Origin: Acidobacteriota bacterium
GTDB taxonomy: Bacteria; Acidobacteriota; Thermoanaerobaculia; Multivoradales; JAGPDF01
Assembly (NCBI GenBank): GCA_014584695.1
Contig: JACTMI010000036.1
Coordinates: 1 to 64,000, forward strand
Direction of reading: 5' to 3'
DNA: 64,000 nucleotides
Positions 28,377 to 36,441 of the stretch are shown here, piece after piece. How positions within the stretch are numbered: the first letter of the stretch is position 1; the number at the start of each line of letters is the position of its first letter. Under the pieces are notes generated by a model. It saw nothing but the letters and a program-made list of their open reading frames with translations, did no database searches and was not told the DNA's origin. The position numbers and the translations under genes were made by a program.

Positions 28377-29012
28377 ATGGTGATCGAACCCGAAACCGAG
28401 ACCCTCTCCACCCGCGACCGCCTCCGCGCCGCCGCCTACGAGCTGTTCGGGGAGCGGGGCTACGACGGCACCTCGATGGCCGATCTCGCGGAGCGGGTGG
28501 GGATCGCGAAGCCGAGTCTCTACAACTACTACCGGTCGAAAGAGGAGCTGCTGCTCGACCTGGTGGAGGCGGCGATGGGGGCGTGGGTCGACGCCTGCAT
28601 GGCGCCCTTCGACCGTCCCGGGACCTTCGAGCTCCAGCTCGGGCAGCACTTGCGCCGCGTGGTCGAGTTCGCGCGGGAGCAGCCGCAGGTCGTGGCGGTC
28701 TTCCACATGGCGACCAGCCACGTCCAGGGCGAGCTCGCCGCACGGGTGCAAGCGCTGGTCGACGGCATCGAAGAGGACCTCCGCGGCCGCATCGGGCGGC
28801 GGATCGTCGAGGCGATCGCGGCCGGCGAGCTCGACGCCCGGGACCCCGAGGACGTGCACGCCTTTCTCGCTATCTTCTTTCACGGCATCCTGTTCCTGCA
28901 GACCAACTGCGCGCCGCAGGCGGAGCGGGCCAACGCCCATCTGCCGGCGATCTGGACCTACCTGTTCCGCGCCATCGCCGGGCGCGAACCGTCGGAGAGC
29001 CCCTTCGCATGA
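28377..29012 (+). CDS. TetR/AcrR family transcriptional repressor
   Basis: 211 residues. Residues 12-58 are the TetR DNA-binding domain: TRDRLRAAAYELFGERGYDG, TSMADLAERVGIAKPSLYNY and YRSKEELLLDLVEA, with the T-x-x-x-L-A-x-x-x-G-I/V-x-x-x-x-x-Y-x-Y/H-F/Y core. The C-terminal helical ligand-binding domain (60-200) resembles the TetR_C group of AcrR-like regulators. Its ligand is probably a substrate of the efflux pump. The double palindrome at 28311-28355 directly upstream is its likely operator. It is the first gene of a four-gene operon; its stop overlaps the start of the TolC-family gene (ATGA). Confidence 0.95.
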   Translation: MVIEPETETLSTRDRLRAAAYELFGERGYDGTSMADLAERVGIAKPSLYNYYRSKEELLLDLVEAAMGAWVDACMAPFDRPGTFELQLGQHLRRVVEFAREQPQVVAVFHMATSHVQGELAARVQALVDGIEEDLRGRIGRRIVEAIAAGELDARDPEDVHAFLAIFFHGILFLQTNCAPQAERANAHLPAIWTYLFRAIAGREPSESPFA

Positions 29013-30358
29013 GGTTTTCTCGCTTGCTCGTCGCCGCGGCGCTGACCGCGGCTCCCGGAGGCGTGGCCGCGGCCGAGCTCGACCTCGAACGCGCCGTCGC
29101 GCTGGCGCTCGAACACAATCCAGCGCTGCTCGCGGTCGAGGAGACCCGCCGGCAGGTCGCCGGCGGGGTCGTCGAGGCCCGCGCCGACGCTTTTCCCCAG
29201 CTCGCCGTGGTGAGCTCCTGGGGCCGGTCGAAGAGCCCGGCGCTGCTCAACAGCCCGGACTTCGAGGACATCCTCGAGCAGTTTCCCGCCGGCTCCTTCT
29301 CGCCCTCCGAGCAGGAGCTCTCTCGCGCGGTGATCGAAGTCACGCAGCCGATCTGGACGTTCGGCAAGGTGGGCGCCGCGGTCGAGCTGGCGAGAGTCGT
29401 CGCCGACGCCGCCGAAGCCCAGATCGCGACCGCGCGCCTCGACACCGGGCTCGCGGCGGCCGAGGCCTACTACGCCGTGCTCGCCGCCCGCGAGGGCCTG
29501 GCGACGCTCGAGAGTGAGCGCGAGTTCCGGCGCGGCGACCTCGAGCGGATCGAGAACCTGCTCGAGATCGGCGAGGCGACCGAGCTCGAGCGCCTCCGGG
29601 CGGTGGCGGCGCTCGCGGAGGTCGAGCCCGAGGTCGCGCGTCGGCAGGGTCAGGTCACGGTCGCGGAGACCCAGCTGCGGCAGGTGCTCGCGTTGCCGGC
29701 CGGCGAGCCGCTCGTGCTGGCGGCGGTCGAGCGGACGATGCCGGCGCTGCCGGAAGCGGCGACGCTGGTCGAGGGGGCGTTCGCCCGGCGGCCCGAGCTG
29801 AAGGACCTCGCGCTGCAGGAGGAGGTCTACCGGAAGCGGCAGAGGATCACCGGCGCCGACGGCCTGCCGCAGATCGAGTTCACCGGCAGCTGGGGGCGCG
29901 AGGTGCGCGAGGTGGAGAACTTCGGCGAGCCGCTCTATTCGGCCTGGTCGTTCGGCGTCGGCCTCCGTTGGGAGCTGTTCGACGGCGGCCGGCGGCGCGG
30001 CCAGATCGCCCAGTTCGAGAGCCAGCGCCAGCAGCTCGCCTGGCGGCTCGAGGACTTGCGCAGCCGCGTCCGGCTCGAGATCGACCAGGCGCTGTCGGAC
30101 CTGCGCACCGCGCGGGCCCGCGCCGCCGCCGCCGAGACCTCTTCGGCGGCCGCCTCCGAGGCGGTGCGGGTGGCGCGCGAGAGCTACACGCAGGGGGTCG
30201 CCACCCAGACCGATCTGCTCGACGCCCAGAGCCGCGCCATCGCGGCGGAAGTGCTCGCCATCAACGCTTTCTACGACGTACGGATTCAGGCCTCCCGTCT
30301 CGCCCGCTCCCAGGGCCAGCTGCCGACGGCGAGCCGGGATGGTTCCACGGAGAGATGA
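29009..30358 (+). CDS. TolC-family outer membrane efflux protein
   Basis: 449 residues from the ATG at 29009 overlapping the TetR stop. The signal peptide is MRFSRLLVAAALTAAPGGVA. The OEP domain occurs twice: first half LDLERAVALALEHNPALLAV to about 210, second half AFARRPELKDLALQEEVYRK to about 430. YSAWSFGVGLRWELFDGGRR (the W/L-F-D-G-G strand turn) and LEIDQALSDLRTARARAAAA (periplasmic coiled coil) are typical, as is VARESYTQGVATQTDLLDAQ near the end. The trimeric product forms the outer membrane channel and periplasmic tunnel for the RND pump encoded two genes downstream. It overlaps the membrane fusion protein start by 4 bases. Confidence 0.94.
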   Translation: MRFSRLLVAAALTAAPGGVAAAELDLERAVALALEHNPALLAVEETRRQVAGGVVEARADAFPQLAVVSSWGRSKSPALLNSPDFEDILEQFPAGSFSPSEQELSRAVIEVTQPIWTFGKVGAAVELARVVADAAEAQIATARLDTGLAAAEAYYAVLAAREGLATLESEREFRRGDLERIENLLEIGEATELERLRAVAALAEVEPEVARRQGQVTVAETQLRQVLALPAGEPLVLAAVERTMPALPEAATLVEGAFARRPELKDLALQEEVYRKRQRITGADGLPQIEFTGSWGREVREVENFGEPLYSAWSFGVGLRWELFDGGRRRGQIAQFESQRQQLAWRLEDLRSRVRLEIDQALSDLRTARARAAAAETSSAAASEAVRVARESYTQGVATQTDLLDAQSRAIAAEVLAINAFYDVRIQASRLARSQGQLPTASRDGSTER

Positions 30359-31404
30359 TCGCCATGTCACGCCAGACCCTGCTTCTCATCACCCTGCCCC
30401 TGCTCGCGGCCGCCGCCCTCTCGGGTTGCGGACGCGGAGCGGCCGAGCCGACGCCGGCGGTGCCCGCCGAGCGGATCGCCCAGGTGCGTTCGATCGAGCT
30501 CGCGCCCCGCGACGTGGTCGACCGGGCGAGCCTGCCCGCCGATCTGTTGCCCCGCCTCCGGGCGACGCTCGCCGCCGAGGTCGGCGGCGCGGTCGAGTCG
30601 GTGCGGGCCGAGTTCGGGCAGGCGGTGGCCGCCGGCCAGCTGCTGGCCACGATCGACGAACGCGCGCTCTCGCAGGCCGTCGCCGAGGCGGAGGCTCTCG
30701 TCCGGCAGGCCGGGCTCCAGTACGAGCGGGCGCAGAACCTGTTCGATCGCAAGGCGGTCACCAAGGCGCAGCTACTCGACGCAGTGACCAACCGCGACGT
30801 CGCGGAGGCGCGGCTGGCGACGGCGCGCCTGGCGCTCGACAAGGCGCGCGTGCGGGCGCCGTGGAGCGGCAAGATCGCGGCCCGACACGTCGAGGCGGGT
30901 TCGTTCGTTTCGCCCGGCGCGCCGCTCTACGAGCTGGTCGACGTGGCGCGGATCAAGGTGCGCGCGCCCGCGCCGGCCGCGGACGTGCCGCTGCTCGAGG
31001 TCGGGCGCGAGATCGAGGTCACGATCGACGGCTTCGCGGGCGAGGTCTTCCGCGCCCGCATCGAGCGGCTCGGCGCCGAGCTCGACCCGCGCACGCGCAC
31101 GCTCGCCGTCGAAGCGGAGATCGCAAATCCGGAGGGGCGTCTGAAGCCGGGTCTGATCGCGCGCGCGCTGATTCCGCGGCGCCAGATCGAGGGCGCTCTG
31201 CTGGTGCCGCTCGCGTCGCTGGTCGACCTCGCCGGCAGCAAGGCGGTCTGGCTGGTCGAAGGCGAGCGCGCCGCGCGCCGGACCGTGACGCTCGGCCCGG
31301 TGATCGGCGAGGAGGTGGTGGTCGAGGGGCTCGCCGCCGGCGCCCGCGTCATCGTCGAGGGGCAGCACGCCGTCGGCGAGGGCCAGAAAGTCGAGGAGGT
31401 CTGA
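30355..31404 (+). CDS. RND efflux periplasmic adaptor (membrane fusion protein)
   Basis: 349 residues from the ATG at 30355 (ATGA overlap); an ATG at 30364 is an alternative. The leader LLLITLPLLAAAALSGCGRG ends in an L-S-G-C lipobox, so the adaptor is lipid-anchored to the inner membrane. Domain order is that of AcrA/MexA: a split lipoyl domain (RATLAAEVGGAVESVRAEFG and KARVRAPWSGKIAARHVEAG), an alpha hairpin between (about 100-160; ALVRQAGLQYERAQNLFDRK), a beta-barrel (about 195-270; IKVRAPAPAADVPLLEVGRE, RLKPGLIARALIPRR) and a C-terminal membrane-proximal part. It links the TolC-like channel to the RND transporter. Confidence 0.94.
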   Translation: MIAMSRQTLLLITLPLLAAAALSGCGRGAAEPTPAVPAERIAQVRSIELAPRDVVDRASLPADLLPRLRATLAAEVGGAVESVRAEFGQAVAAGQLLATIDERALSQAVAEAEALVRQAGLQYERAQNLFDRKAVTKAQLLDAVTNRDVAEARLATARLALDKARVRAPWSGKIAARHVEAGSFVSPGAPLYELVDVARIKVRAPAPAADVPLLEVGREIEVTIDGFAGEVFRARIERLGAELDPRTRTLAVEAEIANPEGRLKPGLIARALIPRRQIEGALLVPLASLVDLAGSKAVWLVEGERAARRTVTLGPVIGEEVVVEGLAAGARVIVEGQHAVGEGQKVEEV

Positions 31405-31405
31405 A

Positions 31406-34400
31406 GTGCGGCTGGGCGAGTTCTCGGTCAGGAATCGAGCCACCGTCTTCTTCGCCATCGCGGCGGTGGTGGTGGCCGGGTTCTCGGCCTACTCATCGCT
31501 GCCCCGGGAGAGCTTCCCGGACATCTCGGTGCCCAACATCCTGGTCTACACGCTCTGGCCGGGCGCATCGCCCGCGGACGTCGAGACCCAGATCACCGAC
31601 GAGCTCGAGCGCGAGCTGCAGGGGCTCGAAGGGATCAAGCAGATCACCTCGACCTCGCTCGAGAGCGTCTCGACGGTGAACGTCGAGTTCGTCTCGGGCA
31701 CCAACATCGATTTCGCGCTGCAGAAGGTCCGCGACCGCGTCAACATCGCGAAGTCCGAGTTCCCGGAGGACGCCGAAGAGCCGATCCTGCGCGAGCTGAA
31801 CTTCTCGGACGTGCCGATCCTGCAGGTTCACCTCTCGGGTGACCTCGGACCGGTGGCGCTGCGCAGCCTGGCCAAGGGGCTCCAGGACGAGATCGAGGCG
31901 ATCCCGGGAGTGCTGCGCGCCACCCTGGTCGGCGGCGTCGAGCGCGAGGTCAAGGTCGACGTCGACCCGGAGCGCCTGCGGCTCTACGGCGTGTCGCTCG
32001 ACGATGTGATCGACACGGTGCGCGACGAGAACGTGTCGATCCCGGGCGGCGAGCTGCGCCTGTCCGGCCAGACGCTGGCCCTGCGGGTGCCGGGCGAGGT
32101 CGGGGACCCGCGCCGGATCGAGGACTTCGTCGTCAAGGCGATCGGCGGCCAGCCGATCCGGATCCGCGACCTGGCCGAGGTCAGTTTCGGATTCAAGGAC
32201 CGGTCCTCCTACTCGCGCATCGACGGCGCGGACTCGGTGTCGCTGTCGGTCCAGAAGCGCTCGGGCGCCAACATCATCGCGGTGACCGACACGATCAAGG
32301 CCGAGGTCGAGCGGCGCCGGGAGAGCTGGCCGGCGGGCGTCGAGGTGGCCTTCCTGGCCGACATGTCGAAGGACATCCGGATCATGGTCGCCGATCTCGA
32401 GAACAACGTGCTCTCGGGCGTCGTGCTGGTGGTGTTCGTGCTGTTCTTCGCCATGGGCCTGCGCAACGCGCTGTTCGTCGGCGCGGCCATCCCGCTCTCC
32501 ATGCTGCTCACCTTCGTGGTGGTGCAGCTCGCCGGCATGACGCTGAACATGATGGTGCTGTTCTCGCTGGTGCTGGCGGTCGGCATGCTGGTCGACAACT
32601 CGATCGTGGTGATCGACAACATCTATCGCCACGTCCAGGAGGGCAAGGGGGTCGTCGAAGCCGCGCAGCTGGGGACGCGCGAGGTCGGCGGCGCGGTGAT
32701 GAGCTCGACGCTCACCACTATCGGCGCCTTCGTGCCGCTGTTCTTCTGGCCCGGCATCGTCGGCGACTTCATGTCGATCCTGCCGATCGCGGTCTGCATC
32801 GCGCTGGCGGCGTCGCTGGTGGTCGCCTTCACCGCCAACCCGACGCTGGCCGCGCAGTACATGCGACTCGGCCGCGACCAGGGGGTGGTGGTCGACGACC
32901 GGGGCGAGCTGCCGGCCGACGCCGGGCCGATCGGACGGGTCCTGCTCGGCTACCGCGCCCTGCTCTCCTGGGCCCTCGATCACCGTCTGGTGGTGGCGGG
33001 GGGCACGCTCGGCTTGTTCGTTCTGGTGCTCGTGCTGTTCGGCGCCTTCAATCACGGCGTCGAGTTCTTCCCGGAGACTGAGCCGCGGCAGATCTGGGCC
33101 TCGGTCGAGACGCCACCGGGAACTCGGCTCGAGCAGACCGACGCGATCGTGCGCGAGCTCGAGCGGCGCCTCGTCGACCTGCCGGACGTGCAGGTGGTGG
33201 CGGCGGCCTCGGGCGCCGGCGCCTCGGGCGACGAGTTCTCCGGCGGCCGTTCGGAAGGGGGCGATCCGACCCGCGGGCGGGTGACGCTCGACCTGCTGGA
33301 CATGGAGGTGCGCAGCCAGAGCTCGTTCGTGACCCTCGAGCAGGCGCGCCAGCGGGTGCGCGGAATCCCGGGAGCGACGATCAACGTCGAGCGCCCGGCG
33401 GAAGGGCCCCCGGTGGGGGATCCGCTCTCGATCGAGATCGCGGGTGACGACTTCGCCAAGCTGGGCGAGATCGCCGACCGGATTCAACGCGCCATCGTGG
33501 ACATTCCCGGTCTCGCCACGCTCGACAGCGACTTCGACCTCGCCCGCCCGGAGGTGGTGGTGACCGTCGACCGCGACCAGGCGGCGCGGCTCGAGCTGAC
33601 CACCGCCAAGATCGCCTCGACCCTGCGCACGGCGGTCAACGGCACCAAGGCTTCGACCTTCCGCGAGGGCGAGGACGAGTGGGACGTGACCGTGCGCTTC
33701 CGCCCCGAAGCGCGCGCCAGCATCGCCGACCTGTCGCGCCTGACCGTGGTCACCGAGGCGGGCCTGCAGATTCCGCTCGAAAACATCGCCCGGGTGGAGA
33801 CGGGCTCGGCGCTGCAGTCGATCCAGCACAAGAACCGGCGCCGCGTGGTGACGGTCTCGGGCAAGGTGACGAGCCCCGAGCTGGCGCAGCCGGTGCGCGA
33901 CGCGGCGAGTGAGCGGATCGCCGCGCTGCCGGCGCTCCTGCCCGCCGGCTACACCATTCAGTTCGCGGGCGCGAGCCAGGACGAGGAGGAGGCGAAAGCC
34001 TTCCTTTCGAAGGCGTTCCTCTACGCGATCCTGCTCGTGCTGCTGCTGATCGTCGGCAAGTTCAACTCCTACGCGGCGCCGTTCATCATCATGACTTCGG
34101 TGGTCATGTCGCTGATCGGCGTGCTGCTCGGGCTGCTGATCACCGGGACGTCGTTCGGCATCATCATGACCGGCCTGGGGGTGATCTCGCTCGCGGGCGT
34201 GGTGGTCAACAACGCCATCGTGCTGCTCGATTACGCCGAGCAGCAGCGCGCGCGCGGCCTGGCGCGCCGGACGACGCTGCTGGTCACCGGCATGCGCCGT
34301 CTGCGGCCGGTGGTGCTGACCGCGGTGACGACCATCCTCGGCCTGATCCCGACCGTGGTCGGCTACGGCTTCGACTTCCGCGAGCTGCGATTCGTCCACG

Positions 34401-34681
34401 GCGGCGAGTCGAGCCAGTGGTGGCGGCCGATGGGCGTGGCGGTGATGTTCGGTCTCGCCTTCGCGACCTTCCTGACGCTGGTGCTGGTGCCGGTGCTCTA
34501 CGACCTGCTGCTCGAGACCCGCGAGCGGCTGGGCCGCTGGCGCGCGGCGCGCGCCATCCACCGCCACCGCCGCGCCGGCCGCCCGGGCGGTGCCGACGAC
34601 GACGAGGAGCTCGGAGAGCTCGCTCCGGCGCTGGCCGGCGCGCGCCTCGAGCCGGAGCGCGAGGGCAGACCCGCGGAGTGA
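31406..34681 (+). CDS. RND superfamily efflux transporter (AcrB/SwrC-like)
   Basis: 1091 residues, GTG start 1 base after the adaptor stop, with GAGGAGGT upstream. Standard HAE1-type plan: TM1 near 10-30, a porter loop with DISVPNILVYTLWPGASPAD, TM2-6 at about 335-470, a second porter loop, and TM8-12 at about 870-1040. TM4 reads AVGMLVDNSIVVIDNIYRHV near 390-408. It has the single-Asp D-N form seen in SwrC-like pumps rather than the D-D of AcrB. TM10 carries LAGVVVNNAIVLLDYAEQQR. The C-terminus has an extra charged, probably cytoplasmic tail of about 45 residues. It exports drugs or amphiphiles driven by proton motive force together with the two preceding gene products. The substrate is unknown. 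It is convergent with the next gene, 19 bases apart. Confidence 0.95.
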   Translation: MRLGEFSVRNRATVFFAIAAVVVAGFSAYSSLPRESFPDISVPNILVYTLWPGASPADVETQITDELERELQGLEGIKQITSTSLESVSTVNVEFVSGTNIDFALQKVRDRVNIAKSEFPEDAEEPILRELNFSDVPILQVHLSGDLGPVALRSLAKGLQDEIEAIPGVLRATLVGGVEREVKVDVDPERLRLYGVSLDDVIDTVRDENVSIPGGELRLSGQTLALRVPGEVGDPRRIEDFVVKAIGGQPIRIRDLAEVSFGFKDRSSYSRIDGADSVSLSVQKRSGANIIAVTDTIKAEVERRRESWPAGVEVAFLADMSKDIRIMVADLENNVLSGVVLVVFVLFFAMGLRNALFVGAAIPLSMLLTFVVVQLAGMTLNMMVLFSLVLAVGMLVDNSIVVIDNIYRHVQEGKGVVEAAQLGTREVGGAVMSSTLTTIGAFVPLFFWPGIVGDFMSILPIAVCIALAASLVVAFTANPTLAAQYMRLGRDQGVVVDDRGELPADAGPIGRVLLGYRALLSWALDHRLVVAGGTLGLFVLVLVLFGAFNHGVEFFPETEPRQIWASVETPPGTRLEQTDAIVRELERRLVDLPDVQVVAAASGAGASGDEFSGGRSEGGDPTRGRVTLDLLDMEVRSQSSFVTLEQARQRVRGIPGATINVERPAEGPPVGDPLSIEIAGDDFAKLGEIADRIQRAIVDIPGLATLDSDFDLARPEVVVTVDRDQAARLELTTAKIASTLRTAVNGTKASTFREGEDEWDVTVRFRPEARASIADLSRLTVVTEAGLQIPLENIARVETGSALQSIQHKNRRRVVTVSGKVTSPELAQPVRDAASERIAALPALLPAGYTIQFAGASQDEEEAKAFLSKAFLYAILLVLLLIVGKFNSYAAPFIIMTSVVMSLIGVLLGLLITGTSFGIIMTGLGVISLAGVVVNNAIVLLDYAEQQRARGLARRTTLLVTGMRRLRPVVLTAVTTILGLIPTVVGYGFDFRELRFVHGGESSQWWRPMGVAVMFGLAFATFLTLVLVPVLYDLLLETRERLGRWRAARAIHRHRRAGRPGGADDDEELGELAPALAGARLEPEREGRPAE

Positions 34682-34700
34682 GCCGCGCCGCGCCGGCGCC

Positions 34701-36326
34701 TCACTCCCAGCGCCCGAAGCCGCCCGACTCGAAGCCGTCGCAGAGCAGGCAAGAGTCGCCGAGGTAGAGGTCGCGCTGATCCACGACCTCCTGATCGGCG
34801 ATGTAGACGAGGTCGCGGCCGACGTCGTCGGCGAGCGCGAAGGACCTGACGCGACTCCCCGCGAGCGCGACCTCGTCGTGGCGCGTCCACTCGCCGCCGG
34901 CGAGCGGGACGGTCCAGAGATGCACCTCGGAGGCGCCGACCTCTGGGCGCGCCAGGAAGGCGACCCTGGTGGCATCGTGGCTGACCTGTGGCGGGCCGAG
35001 CACGTTGCTCGTCGGCGTGGGTTCGAGGTCGATGCCGGGTCCGCCGGCCATTGGCGTGCTGGTCAGGCGGAAGCGAGATTGGCTGCTGTCGAACCAGACG
35101 TAGACCGCGTGGCTTCCGTCGAGAGGGATCGCGAGGTGCGCGATGAAGTCGCTGGCGAGCAATCCGGCCGTGAGCTGGACGCGATCGGACCCCGCCAGCG
35201 TGATGCTGTGCAGGTCGACGACACCAGCGACCGCTTCGCTCGCCTCGTACAGGACGCGGGAGCCGTCGGGGCTGATCAGGTACTGCAGCACCGAGAGGGA
35301 AGCGAGCTCGCCATTGAGCCGAATCGGATCCCCCCCGGCGATCGGAGCGCTGTAGAGCTCGAATCTGCCCGGGACCAGCAAGCTCGCGAGATAGACGACG
35401 CGGGTCGAGTCGGGGCTGATCGCGAGGTCGCCCAGGACCCAGCCACCCGGGACGGGGTCGTTGTTCAGCTTGACGCTGGTGCCGCCGCCGATCGGCACGC
35501 TGAAGATCTCGTAGCGGAAGGCGACCTCCTGGTCGGCGACGTACGCGACGCGGCTGCTGTCCGGGCTGATGGCGAAGGGACCCACCTCGCCGCCGCTGGG
35601 TAGCGCGCCGTTGATCGGCGCGGCGGCGGCGCTGCCGTCGGCCGCGACGCTGTAGAGGTAGTTGACCGTGCCGCTGGCATAGTTGGCCAGGTAGACCACG
35701 CGCTCGCTGTTCGAGCTGTACTCGAACTGGGTGGTGGCCGCGCTCGCCGCGACGAAGATCTGCGGCTGCAGCGAAGCCAACGAGCCGCCTCCGATCGGGA
35801 CGCTGTAGAGCCTGTGCCTGCCGACGATCCCAGGGTCGGCCCGAAAGGCCACCCGCGAGGCGTCGGGGCTGATCCGGAAGGCCGTCACCTGGCCGCCGGA
35901 ACCGAGGTCCTGGTTCAGCCGGATCCAGGAATCTTCCGGTCCGGCGATCGGAGCGCTGTAGAGCTCGACCCGCCCGGACTGGGGAGAGAGGAAGACCACC
36001 CGCTCGCCGTCCGGACTGATCTCGAACTCCGAGATGAATTGGCCCGGGGAGAAGGGGGCGCTCAGACGGACCGGGTCGCCGCCCGCGAGCAGCACGCTCC
36101 AGAGCTCGTTCGCGCCGTCGACGACCGCGTCGTGAACGTACACGGCGAAGCGGCCGTCGGGGCTGACTCGGAAGTCGACGCTGACGTCACTGAAGGGCAG
36201 CCCCTGGCTCAGGCGGTAGGACGCCGCGGCGAGGAGGCCGGGTGTCGCCAGGGCGAGCAGCGCGGCGACGGCGAGCCGCGGGGCGGGCCGCGGGGTGGGT
36301 TGTCGCACAGCTGCGAGGGATGCCAT
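34701..36326 (-). CDS. Secreted TolB-like propeller protein with DGFESG tail
   Basis: 541 residues; the ribosome site GGAGGAG lies 6 bases before the ATG. The signal peptide spans about residues 1-34. The rest is a chain of roughly ten WD40-like/TolB repeats of about 49 residues with consensus F-x-I-S-P-D-x-x-R-V-V-Y-x-A...ELYS-x-P-I-x-G-G. Examples are FAISPDSSRVAYVADQEVAF, YEIFSVPIGGGTSVKLNNDP and LAISPDSTRVVYLASLLVPG. Ten units are more than one propeller normally has, so it may be a large propeller plus extra blades. The last 15 residues, LLCDGFESGGFGRWE, carry the C-terminal motif found in two other exported proteins here. TolB-like repeats usually mediate protein or peptidoglycan contacts; no enzyme signature is seen. 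Confidence 0.82.
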   Translation of the reverse strand: MASLAAVRQPTPRPAPRLAVAALLALATPGLLAAASYRLSQGLPFSDVSVDFRVSPDGRFAVYVHDAVVDGANELWSVLLAGGDPVRLSAPFSPGQFISEFEISPDGERVVFLSPQSGRVELYSAPIAGPEDSWIRLNQDLGSGGQVTAFRISPDASRVAFRADPGIVGRHRLYSVPIGGGSLASLQPQIFVAASAATTQFEYSSNSERVVYLANYASGTVNYLYSVAADGSAAAAPINGALPSGGEVGPFAISPDSSRVAYVADQEVAFRYEIFSVPIGGGTSVKLNNDPVPGGWVLGDLAISPDSTRVVYLASLLVPGRFELYSAPIAGGDPIRLNGELASLSVLQYLISPDGSRVLYEASEAVAGVVDLHSITLAGSDRVQLTAGLLASDFIAHLAIPLDGSHAVYVWFDSSQSRFRLTSTPMAGGPGIDLEPTPTSNVLGPPQVSHDATRVAFLARPEVGASEVHLWTVPLAGGEWTRHDEVALAGSRVRSFALADDVGRDLVYIADQEVVDQRDLYLGDSCLLCDGFESGGFGRWE

Positions 36327-36441
36327 TTCGATCTCCTCCGGAGCCGCGTCGTACTGGATCAGGGGGGCTCCGAGAGAGGGAACGGAGGCGCCCGGGAAAC
36401 CGGGACAGGCGGGCTAGACTCCGCCGCCGGGAGGTCCGGCG

